From NCBI GenBank assembly GCA_016938395.1, contig JAFGUS010000197.1:1-21993 (forward strand): a stretch of 21,993 nt of DNA. Reading direction: 5' to 3'. Numbering within the stretch: position 1 is the first letter of the stretch; each line of letters opens with the position of its first letter. Source of the DNA: Coriobacteriia bacterium (GTDB lineage: Bacteria > Actinomycetota > Coriobacteriia > Anaerosomatales > Anaerosomataceae). Below the pieces are notes generated by a model. It worked only from the letters and a program-made list of their open reading frames with translations, was not told the DNA's origin and did no database searches. The position numbers and the translations under genes were made by a program. Shown in pieces: positions 14,255 to 21,856 of this stretch.

Positions 14255-16576
14255 CTACAACCCGGCCGCAGCCCGCGCCGCCTCCTCGACCTCGTCCGAG
14301 ACCGCAGCGTCTCCACCGAAGATGAACATGGTCTCGATCACTGCACGATTGCCGTACAGCGCCGCCTCTGCCTCGAAAGAGAGGGCATCGGGCCTCGTGA
14401 GCAGCATGACGCTGCCCAGTCTGCCGAGCATGGCACCGCCCGACAGCGCATCGGGGAAGTTCAGGCCCGTCGAGAGGCCGACACCGTTCCAGCGCATGCC
14501 CGCGCCCACTCCGTGCTCGGCGACCATAGCAGCGGTCGCATATCGGGTGGCACCGGGTAGGCGGTCGACATGAGGACCGCCGAGACCGGCGACGAGGTAC
14601 TCCTCGATGGAGGCAGGCACCGCCGCGTGGCCTCCCAGGATCATGACCGTGTGCGTGTCCGCAGGAACGTAGACGGTCCCCGCAACCAGATCGGCAAGGA
14701 GAATGGGGCGACCTAGAGCGGCGGCGACCGGGGCCGCACCGGTGGCGTCGGGGAAGTTCCGGCCTGTGGCGACGAACGCGTGCCCTCCATAGGAGGACCC
14801 GAGCACCTCGATCGTCTCGTCGGCCACCTCGCGCGCGGTCTCGTACCGATTCGCGCCCTGAAGTCGCTCCACGGCGCCCTGCCCGAGCAGGTCCTCGAGC
14901 GCCTCGTCGACCGCACCGGAGACCGCTGCCGCGCCTCCGAGGACGTATGCCTTCTTCGCGCCGCGGCGGGCGATCTCGGCGACGACCTCATCGGGTAGCC
15001 CTTCGGGCCTGGTGAGCAAGAGCGGACCGCGCACCGCACCGGCGAGCGCTGAACCACCGAGCGCATCAGGCCAGTTAGCGCCGGTGGCGATGACGACGGT
15101 CTCCGCGTGCTCGAAGCCCTTCACCGAGGCGGCGACACTCGTGAGGTACCGATTCTCATCAGCCACTCGCACGAGGCCTCCCGGAAGCGGCGGCCACGAG
15201 ACGGCGATCTCGACCTCGACGAGGCCGGATGCTGCTGCGCCATCGTACGCCTGGTACGCGAAGTAATCGATGCCGACGAAGCCGTGATCGGGAACGTAAC
15301 TCAGACCACCGTCGGGGCTGAGCGCGACGTCACCATGGGCTGCGGGGTTCACAAGTCCCGCCCACAGGGGATCGTCCTCCGCGTCGGTATCGTTGGAGAG
15401 GACACCGGGGGCCGCCACCGACAGCGTGTCGCCCTGAGAGACCGCGTAGCCATCCGGCACCGCGGTAGGCGGGGTGTTCTCCGTCACTCCCGGGCCGGCC
15501 CACTCCACCAGCGTGGCATCGCCGTCGTCGTCGCCTTGTCGTGCAGCACCCTCCGAGAGACTGACGAGATCCCATCCGTTGTCGAAGAAATCAGCGGACC
15601 ACGCGCCGGTCATCGTATCGGGCAGGACATCGATCGCGGGTGACCCGGCTTCGTGGTCGAAGACGGTCACGATCGCCCCAGCACTCGTGGTCCCGCTCAC
15701 CGTGTCGTTCGTCGGGTCGACCTCGGTCACCATCAGATCGGTGACGCGGTGGGTCTTGACCGTCTCATCCTCGCTCACGGTCACCAGGTCGCCCGGCGTG
15801 ATGTCAGCGCCTACGGTCCAGATCTCGAACCCACCGCTCTCATCCCTCGGCACCTCGAAACCACCCTTGACCGACCCCATGCTGTCCTCGACCACCACCA
15901 CGAGCGTTCCACCGCTCGTCCACTCAACGCCGGTCACCAGGTCGCTCTCCGGCAAGACCGTGAAGCGGGGGTCCGGCGCACGCCAGGCCGTCCAGGTCGC
16001 GTCATCGTCTTCGTCCCACTGGACCGCCCTCCCCTCTGTACCGGCCACGATCACCCCGGCTGACAGATCCGCAACCCAGGTCCCGTCGCCAGACGCCTGC
16101 ACGGTCTCAGAGGACCCGCCTCCGGTGGCTTCGACCGGGGCATATGGTTCGGCCGTACCGTGCACGGTCTCATTGGCTACGTCGACCCACATCACCGCAA
16201 CGGCGCTCACAAGATGGCTCTTGGTGGTGACGCCGTCCGTGACCGTGATGGTCTGCCCGGGCACGATGTCGTACGGGAGTTCGGGCGTGCCGAACGTGCC
16301 GCTCGCACCGGTGTCGAACGTGGTCTGATAGTCAGGATCGCCAAGATCGCCGAAGCGGACCGACACCTCCACGTCCGGAGGCCACAGCGCACCGCCGATG
16401 CTGTCGCTGACGACGTTGACCTCGAAGTACGCGGACGTGGGCACTCCCTGAGCCGACGCCTCGGGCGCTGACGCTCCCCACACAACGAGGTGCAGCCCCA
16501 CCGATGACACGGCGAACGCCATCGCGAGCACGCATGCCAACGGGACTGCGAATCCGCGAACACGAATGAGGATCAT
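14255..16576 (-). CDS. Secreted surface protein: tandem ~155-residue repeats, Ig/cadherin-like domain and three CWB2 repeats
   Basis: The ATG at 16576 is preceded by GGGGGGAG at a spacing of 6. The 773-residue protein has a signal peptide (hydrophobic core about 9-34, cleavage near SASA, residue 42). Residues about 50-201 and 204-363 are two copies of one domain: both contain PG(Q/D)xxTV, KxHxVxxxxVxxVDxxNxTVxGT, a tryptophan-Val/Ser-Ala-Asp segment and a G-AxQxDxDxDATxxxW ending. Residues 367-465 are an Ig/cadherin-type tandem-repeat domain (NTPPTAVPDGY, GVLSNDTDAEDDPL, YVPDHGFVGIDYFAYQAYD). Residues 466-773 are three CWB2 repeats with ANWPDAL, NFPDAT and NFPDAL. It should be exported and held on wall polymers. 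The stalk-like domain order suggests an adhesin or S-layer-type component; no enzyme motif is visible. Confidence 0.92.
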   Translation of the reverse strand: MILIRVRGFAVPLACVLAMAFAVSSVGLHLVVWGASAPEASAQGVPTSAYFEVNVVSDSIGGALWPPDVEVSVRFGDLGDPDYQTTFDTGASGTFGTPELPYDIVPGQTITVTDGVTTKSHLVSAVAVMWVDVANETVHGTAEPYAPVEATGGGSSETVQASGDGTWVADLSAGVIVAGTEGRAVQWDEDDDATWTAWRAPDPRFTVLPESDLVTGVEWTSGGTLVVVVEDSMGSVKGGFEVPRDESGGFEIWTVGADITPGDLVTVSEDETVKTHRVTDLMVTEVDPTNDTVSGTTSAGAIVTVFDHEAGSPAIDVLPDTMTGAWSADFFDNGWDLVSLSEGAARQGDDDGDATLVEWAGPGVTENTPPTAVPDGYAVSQGDTLSVAAPGVLSNDTDAEDDPLWAGLVNPAAHGDVALSPDGGLSYVPDHGFVGIDYFAYQAYDGAAASGLVEVEIAVSWPPLPGGLVRVADENRYLTSVAASVKGFEHAETVVIATGANWPDALGGSALAGAVRGPLLLTRPEGLPDEVVAEIARRGAKKAYVLGGAAAVSGAVDEALEDLLGQGAVERLQGANRYETAREVADETIEVLGSSYGGHAFVATGRNFPDATGAAPVAAALGRPILLADLVAGTVYVPADTHTVMILGGHAAVPASIEEYLVAGLGGPHVDRLPGATRYATAAMVAEHGVGAGMRWNGVGLSTGLNFPDALSGGAMLGRLGSVMLLTRPDALSFEAEAALYGNRAVIETMFIFGGDAAVSDEVEEAARAAAGL

Positions 16577-16769
16577 GTCGATCTCCCCCCATCGCGGCGC
16601 TCCTCACCCGCAGCGACGAGTGGAGCGCCCGCCGCTCACGTACCCCGGAGGAGGGAGGACGAAACGGAGACGGCGCCACCAACGGCATGGCGTCATGGTG
16701 GTTCGCCCACCCCTCCCGGCAGGATTCAGCCACGCTCATGCGAATACCCTCTTGGAGAGGTATGCCCTC
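16577..16769. other. Divergent intergenic region between CWB2 and histidine kinase genes
   Basis: These 193 bases separate two divergent starts. Visible elements are the ribosome sites on each side. I see no clear -10/-35 pair. On the minus strand a GGCGAACC...GACGCCATGCC arrangement faintly recalls a class I cyclic-di-GMP riboswitch but lacks its central hairpin and exact core, so I do not call one. Confidence 0.4.
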
Positions 16770-18947
16770 ATGGAGGGGGTCACGGTGCCGGACAACTCGA
16801 GCGAACGACGGTGTTACTCGCACATCCGGGCACTGCTGGCCGGGACGAGCGAAGGCATGATCGCGCTCGCGCCCGACCGGACGGTGCGCGTCATGAACGA
16901 ACGTGCCTCGGAGATCCTCGGCCTGCACCGCGATGACGTCGTCGGCTCCGAGATTCCTGCCGAGGCGTTCCCGGGGCTCGTGATGTCGATCGAGACCGCT
17001 CTTACCGACGGTGCCACCACCACGTGGATCATGGAACGCGACGGCCTCGACTTCACCTGCATCGTCTCACCCTACACCGACGGAGACCGGCAGGCCGCTG
17101 TCGTGACCATCCGCGATGACAGTGAGGTCATGCGCATCCGCAGACGGCAGGAAGCCATCCTGTCGGCCACCAGCGACGGTCTCATCATCTTCGACACCAA
17201 CGACAGGCTCACGTTCGTGAACCCCGCCGCCGAACGTATGCTCGGCCGCGGTCCCGAGAAGCTTGTGGGGCTGATCACGGATATCTGGCCGCTCGTCGGC
17301 CTGCAGCCCGACCCCGAGGGGCATGTGCGGGTCACTGGCTCGCAGACGCGTGAGGTGCGCCTCGAGGAACCCGAGCACCTCATCGTGGACGTTCGTATCG
17401 ACCCGGTGCTCGACGAGAGCGAAGCGTACATGGGTGCCGTGGCCACCCTGCACGACGTGACCGCCGAGCGCGAGGCCACGCAGATGAAGAACGAGTTCGT
17501 CTCGACCGTCTCCCACGAGCTGCGCACACCGCTGACCTCGATCAAGGGATACATCGACCTGATCCTCGACGGCGAGGCCGGTGAGGTGAACGAGATCCAG
17601 CAGGAGTTCCTCGGCATCGTGAAGGAGAACTCCGACAGGCTCGTGGACCTCATCAACGATATGCTCGATATCTCACGGATCGAGAGCGGCCGAATCGTCC
17701 TCAAAGTGCAGCCCCTCGATCTGGGAGAGCGCATCGAGGGCGCCGCCAACACCTTCCGCGCGGTCCTCGACCAGCAGGGACGCGCCATCCACGTGGACGT
17801 GCCGCCCGATCTGCCCAAGGCGGCGGGCGATCCGGACCGCGTGGGCCAGGTGCTCATCAACCTCATCAGCAACGCCATCAAGTACTCACCCGCCGGGGGA
17901 GACGTGGACGTGAGCGCGTCGGTGGTCGACTCGGTGGTGCGCGTCGGCATACGCGACCACGGTATCGGCATCGCCCCGGAGGACCAGGCGCGCCTGTTCA
18001 CCAAGTTCTACCGCGTGGACTCCTCGCTCACCCGCGAGATCGGCGGCACGGGACTCGGGCTGTCGATCTGCAAGAGCATCATCGAACTCCTCGGTGGGCA
18101 GGTGGGCGTGGACAGCACGCCAGGCGAGGGCTCGACCTTCTGGTTCACCCTGCCGCTCGCATCGCCCGACCTCGTGAGAACACCCTCGCTCGAGGGGCCC
18201 CTCGGCGCGGCCGGTGGGCGCGTGCTCGTGGTGGACAACTCGGAGGACGTGGCCAACCTCATCGCTACCTACCTGTCCCACCGGGGCTACGAGGTGATCA
18301 AGGCCTTCAACGCCGACGAGGCCTGGCACTACGCGCTTGAGCTCGAGCCGCGCGTCATCACGCTCGATGTCATGCTCGATGAAGGCGAAGGGTTCGAGTT
18401 GCTGCAGAAGCTGAAAGCCGATCCGCACACGAAGGACATCCCCGTCGTGGTCCTCTCGATCATCTGCGACGAGGGCAAGAGCCACCGGATGGGCGCGACC
18501 GACTACCTCGAGAAGCCGATCGAGAAGACCCGCCTCATCGGCATCATCGACGGGCTCGTCGGCTCCGTGGACAAACCGCTCATCTTGGTCGTTGACGACG
18601 ATAAGGCGATTGTCGAACTCCTCTCGCGCACGCTCAAGCAGCGCGACTACTGCGTGATGGCGGCCTATGACGGACGCGAGGCTATGGCGGCCGTCCACGC
18701 ACGCAGGCCTCACGCCATCCTTCTCGACCTGCGGATGCCGGTGATGGACGGGTACGAGGTGCTGCAGGCGCTCAAGACCGATTCAGCCACTGCGGACATC
18801 CCCGTCGTCATCATGTCGGCGCACCACTTCGACCGCGATCGGGCCGATATCCTCAAGCTCGCCGCCGAGCAGGTGTGCAAGCCCTTCGACGCCGACGAGT
18901 TCGTGAGCCGCATCGAGTCGGTTCTGCGCGATGAGGTGGAGCTGTGA
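16770..18947 (+). CDS. Soluble hybrid histidine kinase: PAS-PAS-HisKA-HATPase-REC-REC
   Basis: I choose the ATG at 16770, 9 bases after GGAGAGG, giving 725 residues; the frame is open upstream but only as arginine-rich shadow. Two PAS domains (about 18-110 and 120-235) precede a HisKA domain with the phospho-accepting His249 in VSTVSHELRTPL. The ATPase follows with the N box (Asn368), DHGIGI and GGTGLGL at 425-431. Two receiver domains end the protein: REC1 with acceptor Asp533 (acidic site VVDNSED, Lys in YLEKP) and REC2 with Asp653 (VVDDD, QVCKP). There is no transmembrane helix, so the signal is probably cytosolic (redox, ligand or partner). It should autophosphorylate His249 and pass phosphate to its own and neighbouring receivers. 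The signal is unknown; no heme or flavin motif can be assigned by eye. Confidence 0.95.
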   Translation: MEGVTVPDNSSERRCYSHIRALLAGTSEGMIALAPDRTVRVMNERASEILGLHRDDVVGSEIPAEAFPGLVMSIETALTDGATTTWIMERDGLDFTCIVSPYTDGDRQAAVVTIRDDSEVMRIRRRQEAILSATSDGLIIFDTNDRLTFVNPAAERMLGRGPEKLVGLITDIWPLVGLQPDPEGHVRVTGSQTREVRLEEPEHLIVDVRIDPVLDESEAYMGAVATLHDVTAEREATQMKNEFVSTVSHELRTPLTSIKGYIDLILDGEAGEVNEIQQEFLGIVKENSDRLVDLINDMLDISRIESGRIVLKVQPLDLGERIEGAANTFRAVLDQQGRAIHVDVPPDLPKAAGDPDRVGQVLINLISNAIKYSPAGGDVDVSASVVDSVVRVGIRDHGIGIAPEDQARLFTKFYRVDSSLTREIGGTGLGLSICKSIIELLGGQVGVDSTPGEGSTFWFTLPLASPDLVRTPSLEGPLGAAGGRVLVVDNSEDVANLIATYLSHRGYEVIKAFNADEAWHYALELEPRVITLDVMLDEGEGFELLQKLKADPHTKDIPVVVLSIICDEGKSHRMGATDYLEKPIEKTRLIGIIDGLVGSVDKPLILVVDDDKAIVELLSRTLKQRDYCVMAAYDGREAMAAVHARRPHAILLDLRMPVMDGYEVLQALKTDSATADIPVVIMSAHHFDRDRADILKLAAEQVCKPFDADEFVSRIESVLRDEVEL

Positions 18948-19330
18948 GTCGCATCCTCATCGCAGATGACGAGCCGCACATCCGCAAGCTCGTGTCCTTC
19001 ACCCTTGGCAATCGGGGGTATGAAGTGGTCGAGGCTTCCGATGGTGGAGAGGCAGTGCGCCTCGCGGGTGAGGTCGAGCCGGACCTCGTGCTACTGGATG
19101 TGATGATGCCCGTGATGACCGGCTACGACGCGCTGCGTGCGCTCAAGGCCGACCCGGCCACCGCGGACATCCCGGTGGTAATGCTCTCGGCCAAGAGCCA
19201 GAAGACGGAGGTCGAAGAAGGACTCGCGTGCGGTGCGCGGGAATACATCTGCAAGCCGTTCACGCCCAAGGACCTGGTCGCCCGGGTCGCCGGACTGCTC
19301 GAAACCTCAGGGGAGGGAACAGTGTCATGA
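18944..19330 (+). CDS. Stand-alone receiver protein 1 (CheY-like)
   Basis: This 128-residue protein is a single receiver domain. Its GTG start overlaps the kinase stop as GTGA, so the two are translationally coupled. The acidic pocket is Asp8-Asp9 in LIADDEP, the phospho-acceptor is Asp52 in LLDVMMP, the conserved switch residue is Ser82 in MLSAKSQ and the lysine is Lys104 in YICKPF. No output domain follows; only about 10 residues lie after the final helix. It probably takes phosphate from the upstream kinase and acts by protein contact or as an intermediate or sink. It closely resembles the next gene (shared EPxIRKL, LGNRGxEVxEAxDG, DVMMP), which suggests tandem duplication. Confidence 0.95.
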   Translation: MSRILIADDEPHIRKLVSFTLGNRGYEVVEASDGGEAVRLAGEVEPDLVLLDVMMPVMTGYDALRALKADPATADIPVVMLSAKSQKTEVEEGLACGAREYICKPFTPKDLVARVAGLLETSGEGTVS

Positions 19331-19782
19331 AGAAGATCCTCGTCGTCGACGACGAACCGTCGATCCGCAAGCTGCTCAAGGTCGCGCTCGGCAATCGCGG
19401 TTTCGAGGTGACCGAGGCCGAGGACGGGCTCCAGGCCCTCGGTCTGATCGCAGCCGAGAAGCCGGACCTCATCGTGCTTGACGTCATGATGCCCGGACTC
19501 ACGGGGCACCAGGTGCACGACCGGCTGCGGCAGAAGCCCGAGACCAAGGAGATCCCGATCCTGTTCCTGTCGGCGGCGGGCACCTTTGAGGAGCAGCACC
19601 GCGAGATCGCGGCCGATCCCCACAGCGACTACCTGCCCAAGCCGTTCAAGCCCTCCGAGGTAGCCGATCACATCTCTGCGATGCTCGATCCCGCCCGCCG
19701 CGACGCTTTCGAGCGCGAGCGGGGTCGTCGCGAGGCGAAGCTCTCCAAGATCGTGGAGATCATGCACCGCGATCGCGACTAG
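19327..19782 (+). CDS. Stand-alone receiver protein 2 with charged C-terminal tail
   Basis: The 151-residue product starts at an ATG that overlaps the previous stop (ATGA), 9 bases after GGGGAGGG. The receiver domain (about 2-120) has Asp8-Asp9, acceptor Asp52 in LDVMMP, Ser82 in FLSAAG and Lys105 in YLPKPF. Unlike its neighbour it carries a highly charged helical tail of about 30 residues (122-151, many Arg, Glu and Lys) that could form a coiled coil or partner-binding helix; no DNA-binding fold is recognisable. The loop after the switch residue (GTFEEQHREIAADPHSD) is longer than in its paralogue. It is likely a specialised partner of the same kinase. Confidence 0.93.
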   Translation: MKKILVVDDEPSIRKLLKVALGNRGFEVTEAEDGLQALGLIAAEKPDLIVLDVMMPGLTGHQVHDRLRQKPETKEIPILFLSAAGTFEEQHREIAADPHSDYLPKPFKPSEVADHISAMLDPARRDAFERERGRREAKLSKIVEIMHRDRD

Positions 19783-19809
19783 GCCGGCCGTCACGAGCGA
19801 GGGGCACCC

Positions 19810-20187
19810 GTGACCGACCAGCGCACCATCCTCATAGCCGACGACAACCAGCAGATCCGGCTGCTCGTGCGGGCGGCGCTGCGCTCGCTCGGCCACGACC
19901 TGCTCGAGGCGGTCGACGGGGCGCAGGCTATCGAGATGGCGGTGGCTCAGCCGCCGGATCTCGTGCTGCTCGACGTGACCATGCCCCAGCTCGACGGCTG
20001 GGAGGTGCTCCACTTCCTGCGGCACCGGCCGGAGACCGCCGGAGTGGCCGTGATGATGCTCACGACAGCCGCCCAGAAGGTGGACCTCGAGCACGGCGCC
20101 TCACTCGGCTGCAATGACTACCTCACCAAGCCGTTCGCGCCCTCCGAACTGCGCGAGCACGTTGTACGGCTGCTCGGGACCGAGTAG
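19810..20187 (+). CDS. Stand-alone receiver protein 3 (CheY-like)
   Basis: This 125-residue single receiver domain begins at the GTG at 19810 with AGGGG 5 bases upstream, 27 bases after the previous gene, so it is probably in the same operon. The phosphorylation site is complete: Asp11-Asp12 in LIADDNQ, acceptor Asp55 in LLDVTMP, Thr85 or Thr86 in MLTTAAQ as switch residue, and Lys107 in YLTKPF. There is no output domain. It is more distant from the other two receivers than they are from each other. The gene ends 9 bases before the convergent acetyltransferase stop, with no terminator hairpin visible between them. Confidence 0.94.
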   Translation: MTDQRTILIADDNQQIRLLVRAALRSLGHDLLEAVDGAQAIEMAVAQPPDLVLLDVTMPQLDGWEVLHFLRHRPETAGVAVMMLTTAAQKVDLEHGASLGCNDYLTKPFAPSELREHVVRLLGTE

Positions 20188-20196
20188 GGTCGTGTG

Positions 20197-20802
20197 CTAG
20201 CGGGCGCACACGGAGCGCCGGAGGCGGATCTCGTCGCGCACCGGGATCCCTGAGAACCCCGGTTCGGCCGACCCGTAGCGGTCGGCGAGCACGCCGCGGG
20301 CCACACCGTCGATGACGAAGCCGTGGCGCTGGTAGAACGAGAAGAGTGGAATGTCGTCGTTACTGACCGCCGTCTTGACCGCGGGTAGACCCCGCTCGAC
20401 GGCCCGCGCCACTGCCGCCTCGATAAGCGCCGAGCCCACGCCCCTGCCCTGGAAGTCGGGGTAGACGCTCAGAAGCACCACGCCGAGATCTCCCCCGTCA
20501 CCTGCGAGCGAGATCACACCGGCGAAGCGGCCGTCAGCTCGCGCCACGACGTTCTCGCACGACAGCACGTCGAACGAGCACCCGAACGCGTCCACGTCAG
20601 TCTCGCCGAGCGCCTGGTCGCAGATGTCCTCGATGTCGTGACGGTCGTCTGCCGTGGCGGGCCGGACCTCCACCGGTGCGTCGTCGCTTGTGGAGCGATG
20701 CCCGGAGCACGTGACGGTCAGGCGCGCCTCGGTGAGCGGCAGCTCGGCGCCACACTCGGCGCACAGGTAGTGCGGATAGGGTATCTCCACCGTGTCTTTC
20801 AA
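20197..20802 (-). CDS. GNAT acetyltransferase with N-terminal zinc-ribbon-like motif
   Basis: I place the start at TTG 20802, because GAGGAGG lies 8 bases upstream and the longer open frame beyond it crosses the promoter region. The 201-residue protein begins with a possible metal-binding knuckle: Cys14-x2-Cys17 and Cys32-x2-His35. From about residue 44 a GNAT domain follows, with the acetyl-CoA pyrophosphate loop VYPDFQGRGVGSALIEAA (Gln118-Gly119-Arg120-Gly121-x-Gly123) and the late motif FSFYQRHGFVIDGVARG. It should acetylate an amine of an unknown small molecule or protein. The N-terminal motif may bind zinc or help choose the substrate; that is inference. Confidence 0.88.
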   Translation of the reverse strand: MKDTVEIPYPHYLCAECGAELPLTEARLTVTCSGHRSTSDDAPVEVRPATADDRHDIEDICDQALGETDVDAFGCSFDVLSCENVVARADGRFAGVISLAGDGGDLGVVLLSVYPDFQGRGVGSALIEAAVARAVERGLPAVKTAVSNDDIPLFSFYQRHGFVIDGVARGVLADRYGSAEPGFSGIPVRDEIRLRRSVCAR

Positions 20803-20862
20803 GGGAGCGTCCTCCTCGGGTCGTGCGCCCGCGCGGATCGGATGCGGGCGCGCAGCTCGCTC

Positions 20863-20872
20863 AGTATAGAAT
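20863..20872. promoter_or_regulatory. Overlapping divergent -10 boxes for the acetyltransferase and HAD genes
   Basis: On the plus strand TAGAAT (20867-20872) is positioned for the HAD gene; on the minus strand TATACT (20868 down to 20863) is positioned for the acetyltransferase. They share two bases, so polymerase could probably serve only one direction at a time. Neither has an obvious -35 hexamer. Confidence 0.5.
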
Positions 20873-20903
20873 AGTCGTCCCGACGAAGAAGGGATGAACC
20901 CGC

Positions 20904-21809
20904 GTGACGCCTCACATCCACACGATCGCCGACGACCCCGCCGCTCTCGATGCGCTTTCGCGCGTGCGCGTGCTCTACACCGACCTCGACGGCACCCTCG
21001 TTGCGCCGGGCGGGAGCGTGCTTGCCGACGCGGCGGCGGCACCGTCGCTCGTGGTGGCCGAGCGGATCGTCGCACTCGCCGAGGCGGGCCTCGTCGTGGT
21101 CCCGATCTCCGGCCGAGGACGGCTCCAGCTCCGTGAGCTTACGCAGCTCCTCGGTTGGGACGGCTACATCGCCGAAGCCGGCGGCATCATCGTGCACGGG
21201 ACGGGCCTCGATGCCGAGGCGCGCTTCGACCACGGACATTGGCCCGACGACCTACTCGCGCCCGGAGAGACGCCCTTTGCCGCGATCAACCGCGTGCGCG
21301 CCGCCGAGGCGCTCATGGACGCGTTCCCCGGCCGCATCGAGCACTACGCGCCCTGGCAACTCGACCGTGAGGTTTCCCTGCTCTTGCGCGGGTGCATCGA
21401 CGCCGCCGAGGGACAGGCCGTGCTCGACGAGATCTCCCTCCCACTCGACCTGGTGGACAACGGACTGCTCAGGAGCTACGGGACGCTCACCTGCCGTGAC
21501 ATGCCGCCGCACGCCTATCACGTCGTCGCCCGCGGGGTGTCGAAGGCCCGCGCGATCTCACTCGACCTCGCGTGGCGCGGACTCTCGACCGAGAACGCGG
21601 CCGCGATCGGCGACTCGGCGACCGACCTCGAGATGGCGGGCTCGGTGGCCGTGCTCGCGCTCGTGGCAAATGCGTTCGGCAGCGCGGGGGTGACCAACGG
21701 ACTTGCGGCCACGCCGCGCGACAACGTGTGGCGGACGACGGCCGAGCGGGGCGAGGGCTGGGCCGAGTTTGCGGACGCCTGGATCGCGGCGGTCGCCGGG
21801 AGGCTCTGA
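20904..21809 (+). CDS. HAD-superfamily phosphatase, subfamily IIB (Cof/MPGP-like)
   Basis: The 301-residue protein starts at the GTG at 20904 with AAGAAGGG about 10 bases upstream; a nearby ATG at 20894 is out of frame. HAD motif I is YTDLDGTL (nucleophile Asp27, acid Asp29), motif II is the serine in VVPISGRG, motif III is the lysine in RGVSKARAISLDL, and motif IV is AAIGDSATDLEMA. A cap domain of type C2 fits between motifs II and III. These enzymes remove phosphate from sugar phosphates or similar metabolites, using Mg. Resemblance to mannosyl-3-phosphoglycerate or sucrose-phosphate phosphatases is possible, but no partner synthase is nearby, so the substrate is unknown. Confidence 0.93.
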   Translation: MTPHIHTIADDPAALDALSRVRVLYTDLDGTLVAPGGSVLADAAAAPSLVVAERIVALAEAGLVVVPISGRGRLQLRELTQLLGWDGYIAEAGGIIVHGTGLDAEARFDHGHWPDDLLAPGETPFAAINRVRAAEALMDAFPGRIEHYAPWQLDREVSLLLRGCIDAAEGQAVLDEISLPLDLVDNGLLRSYGTLTCRDMPPHAYHVVARGVSKARAISLDLAWRGLSTENAAAIGDSATDLEMAGSVAVLALVANAFGSAGVTNGLAATPRDNVWRTTAERGEGWAEFADAWIAAVAGRL

Positions 21810-21820
21810 GCTCCGCCCTC

Positions 21821-21850
21821 TTGCCTCTTCCCGCTGCTCAAGCCTACAAT
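21821..21850 (+). promoter_or_regulatory. Promoter candidate downstream of the HAD gene
   Basis: TTGCCT (21821-21826) and TACAAT (21845-21850) are separated by 18 bases. This is the best -35/-10 pairing I can find in the window. It lies just after the HAD stop and would start a transcript near 21857 that runs off the window. A second -35-like TTGACA occurs at 21875-21880 but lacks a well-spaced -10. Confidence 0.5.
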
Positions 21851-21856
21851 GGCAGC

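Noticed and set aside
16577..16769. Cyclic-di-GMP class I riboswitch upstream of the second CWB2 gene (minus strand)
   Set aside because: Only fragments resembling GGCAAACC and GACGCAAAGC are seen; the intervening hairpin and receptor stem are missing.
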